From positions 1 through 64,000 of the forward strand of contig CAVXAF010000001.1 of assembly GCA_963759735.1 (NCBI GenBank): 64,000 bases of DNA, given 5' to 3'. The notes below the pieces were generated by a model. It saw nothing but the letters and a program-made list of their open reading frames with translations. It did not search any database and had not been told where the DNA came from. The stretch is from Hyphomicrobium_A sp963759735 (GTDB taxonomy: Bacteria > Pseudomonadota > Alphaproteobacteria > Rhizobiales > Hyphomicrobiaceae). Below are positions 26,550-35,183 of this stretch, piece by piece. A program made the translations under genes and the position numbers. Positions within the stretch are counted from its first letter, which is position 1. Every line of letters starts with the position of its first letter.

Positions 26550-28178
26550 CTAGACCAAGCGGCTCTGCTCGACGGCGGCGGTGATGAATGATCGGAACAG
26601 GGGGTGCGGCTCGAACGGCCGGCTCTTGAGCTCCGGGTGGTACTGCACGCCGATGAACCAGGGATGGTCCGGATATTCGACGGTCTCAGGCAGCAGTCCA
26701 TCCGGCGACGTGCCGGCAAATCGCAGCCCCGCCGCCTCCAGGCGCTCGCGGTACACGGTGTTGACCTCGAAGCGGTGCCGGTGGCGTTCGGAGATCTGCC
26801 GAGACCCGTAGATCTCGGCGATGCGGCTGCCATCTGCGAGGTGCGCGGGATAGGCGCCAAGTCGCATCGTGCCGCCAAGATCGCCGCCCTGCCTGCGCTG
26901 CTCCAGCTCGTTGCCGCGCATCCACTCGGTCATCAGGCCGATGACCGGTTCGCCAGTCGGTCCGAACTCGGTGGAATTGGCTTCGGAGATGCCGACGAGA
27001 TTGCGCGCCGCCTCGAGGCAAGCCATCTGCATGCCAAAGCAGATGCCGAAGTAAGGCACGTTGCGCTCGCGCGCGAATTTGGCAGCAAGGATTTTCCCTT
27101 CCGAGCCGCGCTCCCCAAAGCCGCCCGGCACGAGGATGCCGTTGACGCCTTCCAGATACGGGGCCGGATCCTCGCGCTCGAAGATCTCGCTTTCGATCCA
27201 TTCGATATTGACGCGGACGCGGTTGGCGATGCCGCCGTGCACCAGCGCCTCGATCAGCGACTTGTAGGCGTCCTTGAGGCCGGTGTACTTGCCGACCACC
27301 GCGATGGTCACGTCGCCTTCGGGCGTTTCGATGCCACGCGAGATCGTCTCCCAGCGCGACAGATCGGGCTTCGGCGCCCCGGAGATATTGAAGGCGCGCA
27401 GGACTTGCTCATCGAGCCCCTCGCGGTGATAGGCGAGCGGCACGTCGTAGATCGAGGCGACGTCGAGGGCCTGGATGACCGCCTCCTCACGCACGTTGCA
27501 GAACAGCGCGATCTTGCGCCGCTCGGACGGCGGCACCGGCCGATCGGAACGGCACAGCAGGATATTGGGCTGAATGCCGATGGAGCGCAGCTCCTTGACC
27601 GAATGCTGCGTCGGCTTGGTCTTCAATTCGCCGGCCGAGGGAATGTACGGCATCAGCGTCAGGTGGATGAAGATCGACGCGAGCGGCGGCAGATCGTTGC
27701 CGAGTTGGCGGATGGCTTCGAAAAACGGCAGCCCCTCGATATCGCCGACCGTGCCGCCGATTTCGACCAGCACGAAGTCGATACCTTCGTTGCCGCTGAC
27801 GACGAACTCCTTGATGGCGTCCGTCACGTGCGGGATCACCTGCACAGTGCCACCCAGGTACGCTCCGCGCCGCTCCTTGGCGAGGATGTCCTGATAGATT
27901 CGTCCCGTGGTGATGTTGTCCGACTTGCGCGCTGGCACGCCGGTGAAGCGCTCGTAGTGTCCGAGGTCGAGATCCGTTTCCGCGCCATCGTCGGTCACGA
28001 AAACCTCGCCGTGTTGGTACGGCGACATCGTGCCAGGATCGACGTTGAGGTACGGATCAAGCTTGCGAAGCCGAACCGAATATCCGCGCGCTTGGAGTAG
28101 CGCACCGAGGGCGGCTGACGCGAGGCCTTTGCCGAGCGAGGACACCACGCCGCCGGTAATGAAGATGTACCGCTGCAT
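26550..28178 (-). CDS. pyrG: CTP synthase
   Basis: Aminates UTP to CTP with glutamine. 542 residues, intact. Synthetase domain with FITGGVVSSLGKGLASAALG and LDPYLNVDPGTMSPYQHGEV; class I glutamine amidotransferase domain with GILVPGGFGERG, the nucleophile in PYFGICFGMQMACLEAARN and the catalytic His/Glu in GVQYHPELKSRP. In Rhizobiales tpiA, secG, pyrG and kdsA occur in this order, as here, though spread out by other genes. Confidence 0.97.
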   Translation of the reverse strand: MQRYIFITGGVVSSLGKGLASAALGALLQARGYSVRLRKLDPYLNVDPGTMSPYQHGEVFVTDDGAETDLDLGHYERFTGVPARKSDNITTGRIYQDILAKERRGAYLGGTVQVIPHVTDAIKEFVVSGNEGIDFVLVEIGGTVGDIEGLPFFEAIRQLGNDLPPLASIFIHLTLMPYIPSAGELKTKPTQHSVKELRSIGIQPNILLCRSDRPVPPSERRKIALFCNVREEAVIQALDVASIYDVPLAYHREGLDEQVLRAFNISGAPKPDLSRWETISRGIETPEGDVTIAVVGKYTGLKDAYKSLIEALVHGGIANRVRVNIEWIESEIFEREDPAPYLEGVNGILVPGGFGERGSEGKILAAKFARERNVPYFGICFGMQMACLEAARNLVGISEANSTEFGPTGEPVIGLMTEWMRGNELEQRRQGGDLGGTMRLGAYPAHLADGSRIAEIYGSRQISERHRHRFEVNTVYRERLEAAGLRFAGTSPDGLLPETVEYPDHPWFIGVQYHPELKSRPFEPHPLFRSFITAAVEQSRLV

Positions 28179-28288
28179 GGGCTTTGACGCTTACACGAAG
28201 GGGCTGGCGATTCGAAGCGTCAATATCGTCTCATCCCCGCCCAAGGGCGAAAAGGGCCGCTTTTATGGCGGCACGTCACAGAAAAACG

Positions 28289-28808
28289 TCAGGTGGCCTG
28301 CCCGCATCCAGCGCGCGCTTCCTGCTGGGCGGCCGCCTTGGCATCGGGCGCAATGACCTCGTTGCTCAACTCCCCGTTCAGCGTCTCAAAGCTCTCCGAG
28401 GCGCTTAGGTAAGTGGGATCGAGCGGCTCTTTTGCGTAGACAACGTCTATCGGACACGGTCTGCCGCGCTTCGGCGGCCGTAGACCCGCCCTTGTAAAAA
28501 TCGTGCTTCTTGCCGCAGGCCGCGGCGAACTGCACACCGGACACCTTGTAATATTTCAACTTCTGCTCGACGCCTATCTGCGCTGCTCGTGCGCGGGCGA
28601 TTTTCTCGATGCGCGTCTTGGGCGTTGCTTCGGTGCCCGTCGCCTTCACCTGATACTGCGTATCGCTGATCTTCGTCTCCGAGTAGCCCGATGGAGCCAT
28701 CATATTCGAAGCGCTGAGCGAGGCGACGGGTTTGAGATCCGTCCCTGCACAACCGACAAGCAACAGGGCGAGCGGCCCGAGTGGGAGGAGGCCTGAAACT
28801 TTCGACAT
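28289..28808 (-). CDS. Lipoprotein, CC0125/CC1285-like (one frameshift)
   Basis: About 172 residues. Signal peptide MSKVSGLLPLGPLALLLVG ending in lipobox LVGC. The core PSGYSETKISDTQYQVKATG and KIARARAAQIGVEQ resembles the CC0125/CC1285 family of alphaproteobacterial lipoproteins of unknown role. The frame shifts near 28452; the corrected C-terminus continues VVYAKEPLDPTYLSASESFE and ends AGCGQAT. A second in-frame ATG two codons upstream (28814) is possible. Confidence 0.7.
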
Positions 28809-28829
28809 GCGCATCCGCCGTTCCACGAT

Positions 28830-28851
28830 CGTTGGAAGAATCACTCCAACG
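28830..28851. repeat. Inverted repeat upstream of the lipoprotein gene
   Basis: CGTTGGA / TCCAACG with an 8-base spacer, 22 bases upstream of the lipoprotein start on the minus strand. No T-tract follows, so it reads as an operator-like palindrome or leader hairpin rather than a terminator. Confidence 0.35.
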
Positions 28852-28921
28852 AATCTAGCGGCCGACTGACTGGCGCATAGTGCGCGCCCGCTACACGTCA
28901 ACAGGTCGTTGAAAACTCGGC

Positions 28922-29311
28922 TTAGCGCGTCTGCGGGACGCCCGGCTCCTGCAGCTTGTCGAGGATGCCGCCACGACCTCCGCCCGGCGCTGCCGGTGCC
29001 GGAGTGGTCGCCGGAGCCGTTCCGGGCGCAGTGGTCGCGGGTGCCGTCGATCCGGGCACGCCATCAAACACCGACCGCGAGGGCGCGCTGTGTTGGGCAA
29101 CCAGGGTGAGCAAGATGCTGGTCGTGAAGAAGCCTGCTGCAAGCGCCGCCGTCGCGCGCGTCAACAGGTTGGCGGTGCCGCGGCCCGTCAGGAAGCCGCC
29201 GCCACCGCCACCGCCGATACCGAGCGCGCCGCCCTCGGAACGCTGCAGCAGGACCACCGCCACCAGTGCGGTTGCGATCATGAGGTGCAGAACGAGGAGC
29301 GCGGTGGCCAT
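28922..29311 (-). CDS. secG: Preprotein translocase subunit SecG
   Basis: 129-residue auxiliary subunit of the SecYEG channel. Two membrane helices (LLVLHLMIATALVAVVLLQR and LAAGFFTTSILLTLVAQ) flank the family's conserved cytoplasmic Gly-rich loop RSEGGALGIGGGGGGGFLTG. The C-terminal Pro/Thr/Ala tail is common in alphaproteobacterial SecG. Next to pyrG and tpiA on the same strand, as in other Rhizobiales. Confidence 0.95.
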   Translation of the reverse strand: MATALLVLHLMIATALVAVVLLQRSEGGALGIGGGGGGGFLTGRGTANLLTRATAALAAGFFTTSILLTLVAQHSAPSRSVFDGVPGSTAPATTAPGTAPATTPAPAAPGGGRGGILDKLQEPGVPQTR

Positions 29312-29406
29312 GGCGATCTCTTGAATGCTTGGGGACCCATCGGGGGACTTGCGGCCTTCTATAACAGATGGCCGGCGGGTGCTAGTGGGCGCGAAAGGCC
29401 GAGCAA

Positions 29407-30456
29407 TCAGCGCATTCCAGGCAGCGAGAACGGGCTGACCTCGCTCGGAGGGACGTAGGCGCTGGTGGGCTGGCGCCGCGGGTTTTTCTTGCGAGCCGCC
29501 GGGGCGGCGGGATTGACGGCCGCCTTGGTGACCGGGGCTAACGGCGTGACCGGCGCTGCCTGCACACCGGCGCCCGGCGTTGGGCCGATAGCGGCCGTGC
29601 TCGGCAGGGGGGCAGCTCTGGTCGCCGGAGGCGTCGCAAGCGGCACAATTGCCGGCGGCGGATTTGCGGCCATGACAGGAGCCCGGATCACGGGAGCAAC
29701 CGGCGGCGTCGTGGGGACAGCCGCGGGCGCGACCACCGGCGGTCGGGACACAACTGCATTTGCTGCCGGAGCCACCTGAGAGGGCGCCGCGGGGGCAGCG
29801 GCCGGCACGACGGGCGTGGTCACCAAGGCAGGTTTTATCGGAGGAGCCACAGGGGCAACGTCAGCCTTGCCTGGAACCGAGGCCACTGGCGCTGCGGGAG
29901 GCGCTAAACGGGTGGCCGCGGGCGGTGCCGCCGCCGCCGCGGGAGCAACTGCGGCCGCCTGGGCCGCCGGGGGTGCGGCGGCAGGCGCTGCCGAACTGCC
30001 CTGTGTTGGAGGCGCCGGATTTACGGGCGTGGGCTTCAGGGCCACGGGCGGTTTTGACTGCGGAGCCACATTGGCTGGCGGTGCGGCGGCCACATTGGGG
30101 GGCCGAGAAACGTTACCCGGCGCAACTCCCGCCGTTGCGGTCCCGGGAGGCCCGGCGCCTTGTCCAGGCACCGCCGGCGTGGCGGTCTGCTCCGGCTTCT
30201 TTGCCTTGCCGCGTATCGCGCAGCGGAATTCGAGCTGGTCTTGCAATTCGAGTAGGCGCCGGGCGCTTTGCAGTCGCTGGGGCGGCAGGTTCGCCTTGCA
30301 CCAGTCCGGGCCGCGCTCCATCTCATCCTTGACGCCACTGGCGAGGATCGCGTCGAACTCCATCGACAGCGCCGCACACGCCGCCTTGTCGAGCTTTTCC
30401 GCCCACGTCGGGCTCATCCCGCCGCCGGCAAATGCCGCAGCAAGAAGGATGCGCAT
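29407..30456 (-). CDS. Secreted Pro/Ala-rich protein, unknown function
   Basis: 349 residues. Signal peptide MRILLAAAFAGGGMSPTWA is followed by a folded-looking N-terminal part with three cysteines (KAACAALSMEFDAIL, GPDWCKANLPPQRL, LEFRCAIRGKAK), then about 220 residues of Pro/Ala/Val low complexity (for example VAPAAAAAPPAATRLAPP) and a basic KKNPRRQP before the end. The tail may span the periplasm or bind the cell wall. ATG 30456 is preferred because it starts at the signal peptide; a start seven codons upstream is open. Confidence 0.7.
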   Translation of the reverse strand: MRILLAAAFAGGGMSPTWAEKLDKAACAALSMEFDAILASGVKDEMERGPDWCKANLPPQRLQSARRLLELQDQLEFRCAIRGKAKKPEQTATPAVPGQGAGPPGTATAGVAPGNVSRPPNVAAAPPANVAPQSKPPVALKPTPVNPAPPTQGSSAAPAAAPPAAQAAAVAPAAAAAPPAATRLAPPAAPVASVPGKADVAPVAPPIKPALVTTPVVPAAAPAAPSQVAPAANAVVSRPPVVAPAAVPTTPPVAPVIRAPVMAANPPPAIVPLATPPATRAAPLPSTAAIGPTPGAGVQAAPVTPLAPVTKAAVNPAAPAARKKNPRRQPTSAYVPPSEVSPFSLPGMR

Positions 30457-30569
30457 TGACCATTCCCCGCGGCTCATCGAGGGCGTCTCTCGCTGATTGC
30501 TGGTGCCTACGGCGCAGACGGATGAAACTCTACCATCTGTTGCCGTGATTCCTAGTCCATGGCGAGCAC

Positions 30570-31331
30570 TCAGCCCGCGTAGGCGGAGACGATGCCCAAA
30601 AAGTCGTCTGCTTTCAGGCTCGCGCCACCCACCAGGGCCCCGTTTACATCGGCGACAGCGAGCAACTCGCGGGCATTCGCCGCCTTAACCGAACCGCCAT
30701 AAAGAATGCGCATGCCGCCGCCCTCGGCCCCATAGCGCGAAACGAGTGCGTGCCGGATGGCGGCATGCACCCGCGCGACGTCCGCGGTCGTCGGCGTCAG
30801 GCCGGTGCCGATCGCCCACACCGGCTCGTAGGCAATCACCGTATTGGCCGCCGTTGCGGCGTCGGGAAGCGAGTTGGCGAGCTGACGGCGCACCACATCT
30901 TCGGTAAGGCCGGCAGCGCGTTCGCCCGCCGTCTCGCCCACGCAGACGATAGCGACCAGCCCGGCGCGATGCGCCGCCTGCGCCTTGGCGCGTACGATAC
31001 GGTCTAGCTCGCCGTGCATAGCGCGGCGCTCCGAGTGCCCGACGATCACGGCGCGCGCTCCGGCATCGGCCAGCATCTCAGCGGCGATTTCGCCGGTGTA
31101 GGCGCCCGACGGTTCTGCGTGACAGTCCTGACCTCCCAAGAGTATTGCTGCGCCTTTGACGGTCCACGCCATCTGCGCCAGCAGGGTCGCGGGCGGGCAG
31201 ATCATGACCTCGGCAGGCGATGGCGCCTTTTGCAGTGCATCACGCACCGCCTGCGCCTCGGCGAGCTGGGCGCTCAGACCGTTCATCTTCCAGTTGCCGG
31301 CGACCAGCGGCCGGACAGTCGCCCCTGTCAT
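30570..31331 (-). CDS. tpiA: Triosephosphate isomerase
   Basis: Interconverts dihydroxyacetone phosphate and glyceraldehyde 3-phosphate. 253 residues, intact. NWKMNG carries the active-site Asn and Lys, VIVGHSERRAMHGE the electrophilic His, and VIAYEPVWAIGTGLTPT the catalytic Glu plus loop 6; ILYGGSVKAANAREL binds phosphate. Divergent from ppiD across a 212-base gap. Confidence 0.97.
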   Translation of the reverse strand: MTGATVRPLVAGNWKMNGLSAQLAEAQAVRDALQKAPSPAEVMICPPATLLAQMAWTVKGAAILLGGQDCHAEPSGAYTGEIAAEMLADAGARAVIVGHSERRAMHGELDRIVRAKAQAAHRAGLVAIVCVGETAGERAAGLTEDVVRRQLANSLPDAATAANTVIAYEPVWAIGTGLTPTTADVARVHAAIRHALVSRYGAEGGGMRILYGGSVKAANARELLAVADVNGALVGGASLKADDFLGIVSAYAG

Positions 31332-31543
31332 TGCATCCCCTTCATGAAGTCCCGTCCATATTAAGCATCGGCGGCGGGCTATGGCGGTGCCCGCGCACGG
31401 CAAACTTGCAAAGCCGCAGCGGCTGCGCTTCATATCATGCCCACATCGAGGCCACGCGCAGATTTCGCGGGCCGCTCACACGCCGTTGGACCCGGGGGCT
31501 CCCGCTTCCGTCCTCGGCAACAGCGAACGGAACGATCTCCCCA

Positions 31544-33453
31544 ATGCTCGACGCCCTGAGACGCGGCTCCACCGGCTTTGTAGCCAAGATCCTCTTTGCG
31601 TTGCTCGTGCTGAGCTTCGCGGTCTGGGGCGTGGCCGATGTCTTCACCGGCTGGGGACGCGGCGCTCTCGCCAAGGTCGGCAGCCAGGAGGTGCGCCTGG
31701 AGGATTATCAGCGCGCCTTCCAGAATGAGATCAACACCATCTCGCAACAGGCGGGCCGCCGCATCACCACCGAGCAGGCTCACGCTGCCGGCCTCGACAA
31801 TCGCGTCCTGGCGCGGCTCATCGCCTGGTCGGCGGTGGAACAGCATGCGGCCGACCTCAATCTGGCGCTCTCCGACGCAGCACTCGCCGAGGCGATGAAA
31901 AGCGACCAAGCCTTCCAGGGCCCGGACGGCAAGTTCAACCGTCTCGCCTTCGAGAACGTGCTCGACCGGCTTGGCGTCAGCGAGCGAAGCTTTCTGCAAC
32001 TGCGTCGGCGCGATGAGGTTCGCGAGCAGGTCACATCGGCGCTCATCAATGGCGTCGCCGTGCCCGACACCATGGTCGATCTCGTCAATGCCTGGCGCAA
32101 CGAGACGCGCGTTGCCGAGCACTTCATGATCGATGCCGACAAGGCCGTCACAGTGCCCGAGCCCGACGACGCCAAGCTGAAGGCCACCTATGAAGCCAAC
32201 AAGGCTAGCTTCATGGCGCCCGAGTTCCGCAAGATCGACCTGCTCGTCCTCTCTGTCGACGACATCAAGAAGACGATCGTGATCTCCGACGCCGACGCCA
32301 AGCAGACCTACGATCAGTCGCAAAACGAGTACAACACGCCCGAGCGCCGGCGCGTGCAGCAGATCGCCTTCAAGGACAAGGCTGCCGCTGCAGCGGCCAA
32401 GAAGGCCATCGACGGCGGCAAGTCTTTTGGCGATGTCGCCAAGGAAACCGGCGCCAAGGATTCCGACATCGACCTCGGCCTGATCAGCAAGAACCAGTTG
32501 ATCGATCCGAAGATCGCCGATGCCGTGTTCTCGCTGGCCAAGGACGCCATATCCGACCCGGTCGAGGGTCGCTTTGCTACCGTGCTGGTGCGCGTCAACG
32601 ACATCCAGCCCGGCGTCAACCGCACCTTCGATGACGTGAAAACGCAGGTGAAGGACAAGCTGGCGACCCAGAAGGCGCAGGAGCAGCTGCAGACGCAGCT
32701 CGATCAGGTCGAGGACCATCGCTCGGCTGGCAAGTCGCTGAAGGACATCGCCGCGCGAGATGAAGCTCCAGTTCTATCCGGTGGCCGAAACTGACCGCGC
32801 CAACAAAGCGCGCGACGGCAGGCCGGCCATCGTCATGAACGATCCGTCCCCCGTGCTCAATGTCGCCTTCGGAAGCGGCGTCGGTGTCGAGAACGACGTC
32901 ATCGAGCTGCCCACCGGAGGTTATGCCTGGGTCGATGTGCTCGATGTCATGGCCGCCAAGCAGAAGCCGTTCGAAGAGGTGAAGGGCGAGGTGAAGCAGT
33001 TCTACATTGCCCAGGAGCGCCAGCGCCTCGTCACGGACCTCGCCAATAAGCTCGTCGAGCGCGCCGACAAGGGCGAGGCAATGTCGGTGCTCGCTACGGC
33101 CGGCGGGTGCCGCCAAAGTCGACACGACGCAGCCGTTCAGCCGCTCCACTGAACCGCAGGGGCTAAGCAAGGATGCCGTGGCGCGTGCTTTCACCCTCGC
33201 CAAGGGCAAAGCGGGCTCGGCGCCCGACAGCAACGACAAGTCGCGCATCGTGTTCAAGGTCACGGAGATCACTCCGGCGCCGGCAACCAGCGAAGCGCAG
33301 CGCACGACGCTTACCTCCGAGCTGAAGAATGCGATCGCCGACGAGACGCTGAGCGAGTACGTGCTTGCTTTGCAGAAGCAGCTGGGCACGCACATTTACG
33401 AGGAGGAGTTCAAGAAGGCCACCGGAGCCGCGACCGGCGAAGAGAGCCCGTAA
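31544..33453 (+). CDS. ppiD: Peptidyl-prolyl cis-trans isomerase, PpiD/SurA-N type (two frameshifts)
   Basis: Membrane-anchored periplasmic folding factor for outer-membrane proteins, about 635 residues. MLDALRRGSTGFVAKILFAL starts a short cytoplasmic tail and single N-terminal helix (FALLVLSFAVWGVADVF), followed by the SurA_N helical region (QRAFQNEINTISQQAGRRI) and a parvulin-like domain (VQQIAFKDKAAAAAAKKAID). Two +1 shifts, near 32759 and 33106, interrupt the C-terminal part; corrected text continues MKLQFYPVAETD and AAKVDTTQPFSRSTEPQGL. Lies directly upstream of trpE as in other Rhizobiales. Confidence 0.9.
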
Positions 33454-33500
33454 TTCCGCCAATGCCTGACTGAGCACGCCAGTGTGATGATCGAGACGTC

Positions 33501-33519
33501 CGCCGCATCCGATGCGGCG
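33501..33519 (+). other. Perfect hairpin in the trpE leader
   Basis: CGCCGCAT-CCG-ATGCGGCG, an 8-bp perfect stem, 26 bases before the trpE start and 48 after the ppiD stop. No T-tract and no Trp-rich leader peptide accompany it, so it is not a classical attenuator; it may affect processing or trpE translation. Confidence 0.4.
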
Positions 33520-33544
33520 CACCAAGAGAGCAAGGCCCAGTCAC

Positions 33545-35053
33545 ATGGAAGCGCTGCCGCCGCTCGCCGCCTTCGCTGCGCGTTATGATGCGGGTGCGCC
33601 GCAAGTCGTCTTCACGCGTCTCGTTGCCGACCTGGAAACCCCAGTGTCGGCCTACCTGAAGATCGCCTCCGATAAGCCGATGAGCTTCCTGCTGGAGTTG
33701 GTCGAAGGCGGCGCGGCGCGCGGCCGCTATTCCGTCATCGGCCTCGAACCTGATCTGGTATGGCGCGCCGAGGGCGATCGGGCGTTCATCAATCGCACTC
33801 CGGTTGCCAAGCCGCTGGCCTTCAGCCGCGAGGAACAATCGACGCTCGCCTCGCTGCGCGGCCTGCTGGCAGAATCGCGGATCGAGCTTCCCGCCGAGCT
33901 GCCGCCCATGGCCGCCGGCATCTTCGGCTACATGGGCTATGACACCGTGCGGCTGATGGAGCGTCTGCCCGACACCCCTCCCGATGCTCTCGAGGTACCC
34001 GACGGGATCCTGATGCGCCCCACGGTGATGGCCATCTTCGACATCATCAAGGACGAAATCACCATCGTCACTCCGGTGCGCCCCGACGCGCGCCAGCCGG
34101 CGGAAAAGGCCTACAAGGCGGCATGCAAGCGCCTCCGCAGCGTCGTCGCCGCGCTCAATGAGCCACTGCCGCAATCGGCTTCGGTGACGCCGCGCAAGCT
34201 GGCCGCACCCAAGCCCGTCTCCAACACCGCGCCGGCTGAATACAAGTCGATGGTCAAGCGGGCGAAGGAATACATCGTCGCCGGGGACATCTTCCAGGTG
34301 GTGCTCTCGCAGCGATTTTCCGCGCCCTTCGCGCTTCCCGCCTTCGCGCTCTATCGCGCCCTGCGCCGCACCAACCCGTCGCCTTTCCTCTTCCACCTCG
34401 ACTTCGGAGGTTTCTCCCTCGTCGGCTCCAGCCCGGAGATATTGGTGCGCGTGCGCGCCGGTGAGGTCACCATCCGACCGATCGCCGGCACGGCGCCGCG
34501 CGGGGCGACCGATGCTGAAGACCAGGCGCTCGCCGAGGCGCTGCTGAAGGACCCCAAGGAGCGCGCCGAACATCTCATGCTTCTCGACCTCGGCCGCAAC
34601 GATATCGGTCGCGTCGCCGAGATCGGCTCCGTCGACGTCACCGCGCGCTTCTTCATCGAGCGCTACAGCCACGTGATGCATATCGTCTCCAACGTCGTCG
34701 GCCGCCTCGACAAGAAGCACGATGCCGTCGACGCGCTGATGGCCGGATTTCCGGCAGGCACGGTATCGGGTGCGCCGAAGGTGCGGGCCATGCAGGTCAT
34801 CGACGAGTTGGAGAAATCAAAACGCGGGCCCTACGCCGGGTGCGTCGGCTATTTCTCTGCGACGGGGCAGATGGACACTTGCATCGTGTTGCGTACCGCG
34901 GTGATCAAGGATGGCGTGATGCATGTGCAGGCCGGCGCCGGCCTCGTGCACGACTCCGTGCCCGACAAAGAACAGCAGGAGTGCATCAACAAAGCGCAGG
35001 CGCTGTTCCGCGCGGCCGAGGAAGCGGTCCGCTTCGCCACACGCGCGAAGTGA
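33545..35053 (+). CDS. trpE: Anthranilate synthase component I
   Basis: Converts chorismate and ammonia to anthranilate, the first step of tryptophan synthesis. 502 residues, intact. N-terminal regulatory domain with SFLLELVEGGAARGRYSVIG (contains the LLES-like feedback loop region), catalytic domain with GDIFQVVLSQRFSAPF, FLFHLDFGGFSLVGSSPEIL, DLGRNDIGRVAEIGSV and FPAGTVSGAPKVRAMQVIDE. Not fused to TrpG, unlike in Rhizobium. trpG lies 5.4 kb downstream with unrelated genes between. Confidence 0.97.
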   Translation: MEALPPLAAFAARYDAGAPQVVFTRLVADLETPVSAYLKIASDKPMSFLLELVEGGAARGRYSVIGLEPDLVWRAEGDRAFINRTPVAKPLAFSREEQSTLASLRGLLAESRIELPAELPPMAAGIFGYMGYDTVRLMERLPDTPPDALEVPDGILMRPTVMAIFDIIKDEITIVTPVRPDARQPAEKAYKAACKRLRSVVAALNEPLPQSASVTPRKLAAPKPVSNTAPAEYKSMVKRAKEYIVAGDIFQVVLSQRFSAPFALPAFALYRALRRTNPSPFLFHLDFGGFSLVGSSPEILVRVRAGEVTIRPIAGTAPRGATDAEDQALAEALLKDPKERAEHLMLLDLGRNDIGRVAEIGSVDVTARFFIERYSHVMHIVSNVVGRLDKKHDAVDALMAGFPAGTVSGAPKVRAMQVIDELEKSKRGPYAGCVGYFSATGQMDTCIVLRTAVIKDGVMHVQAGAGLVHDSVPDKEQQECINKAQALFRAAEEAVRFATRAK

Positions 35054-35183
35054 TTCCTTGGCCGGCGACTTTACTTCCCCCTGATTCTCCACACACAAGC
35101 TGAGCATAACCTGTGCATGAACGGCATCTGCCTCATGCAGGTCGTTCCGCGTGCGACGCCTTCAAACTTAAGACGGGGCAAGC

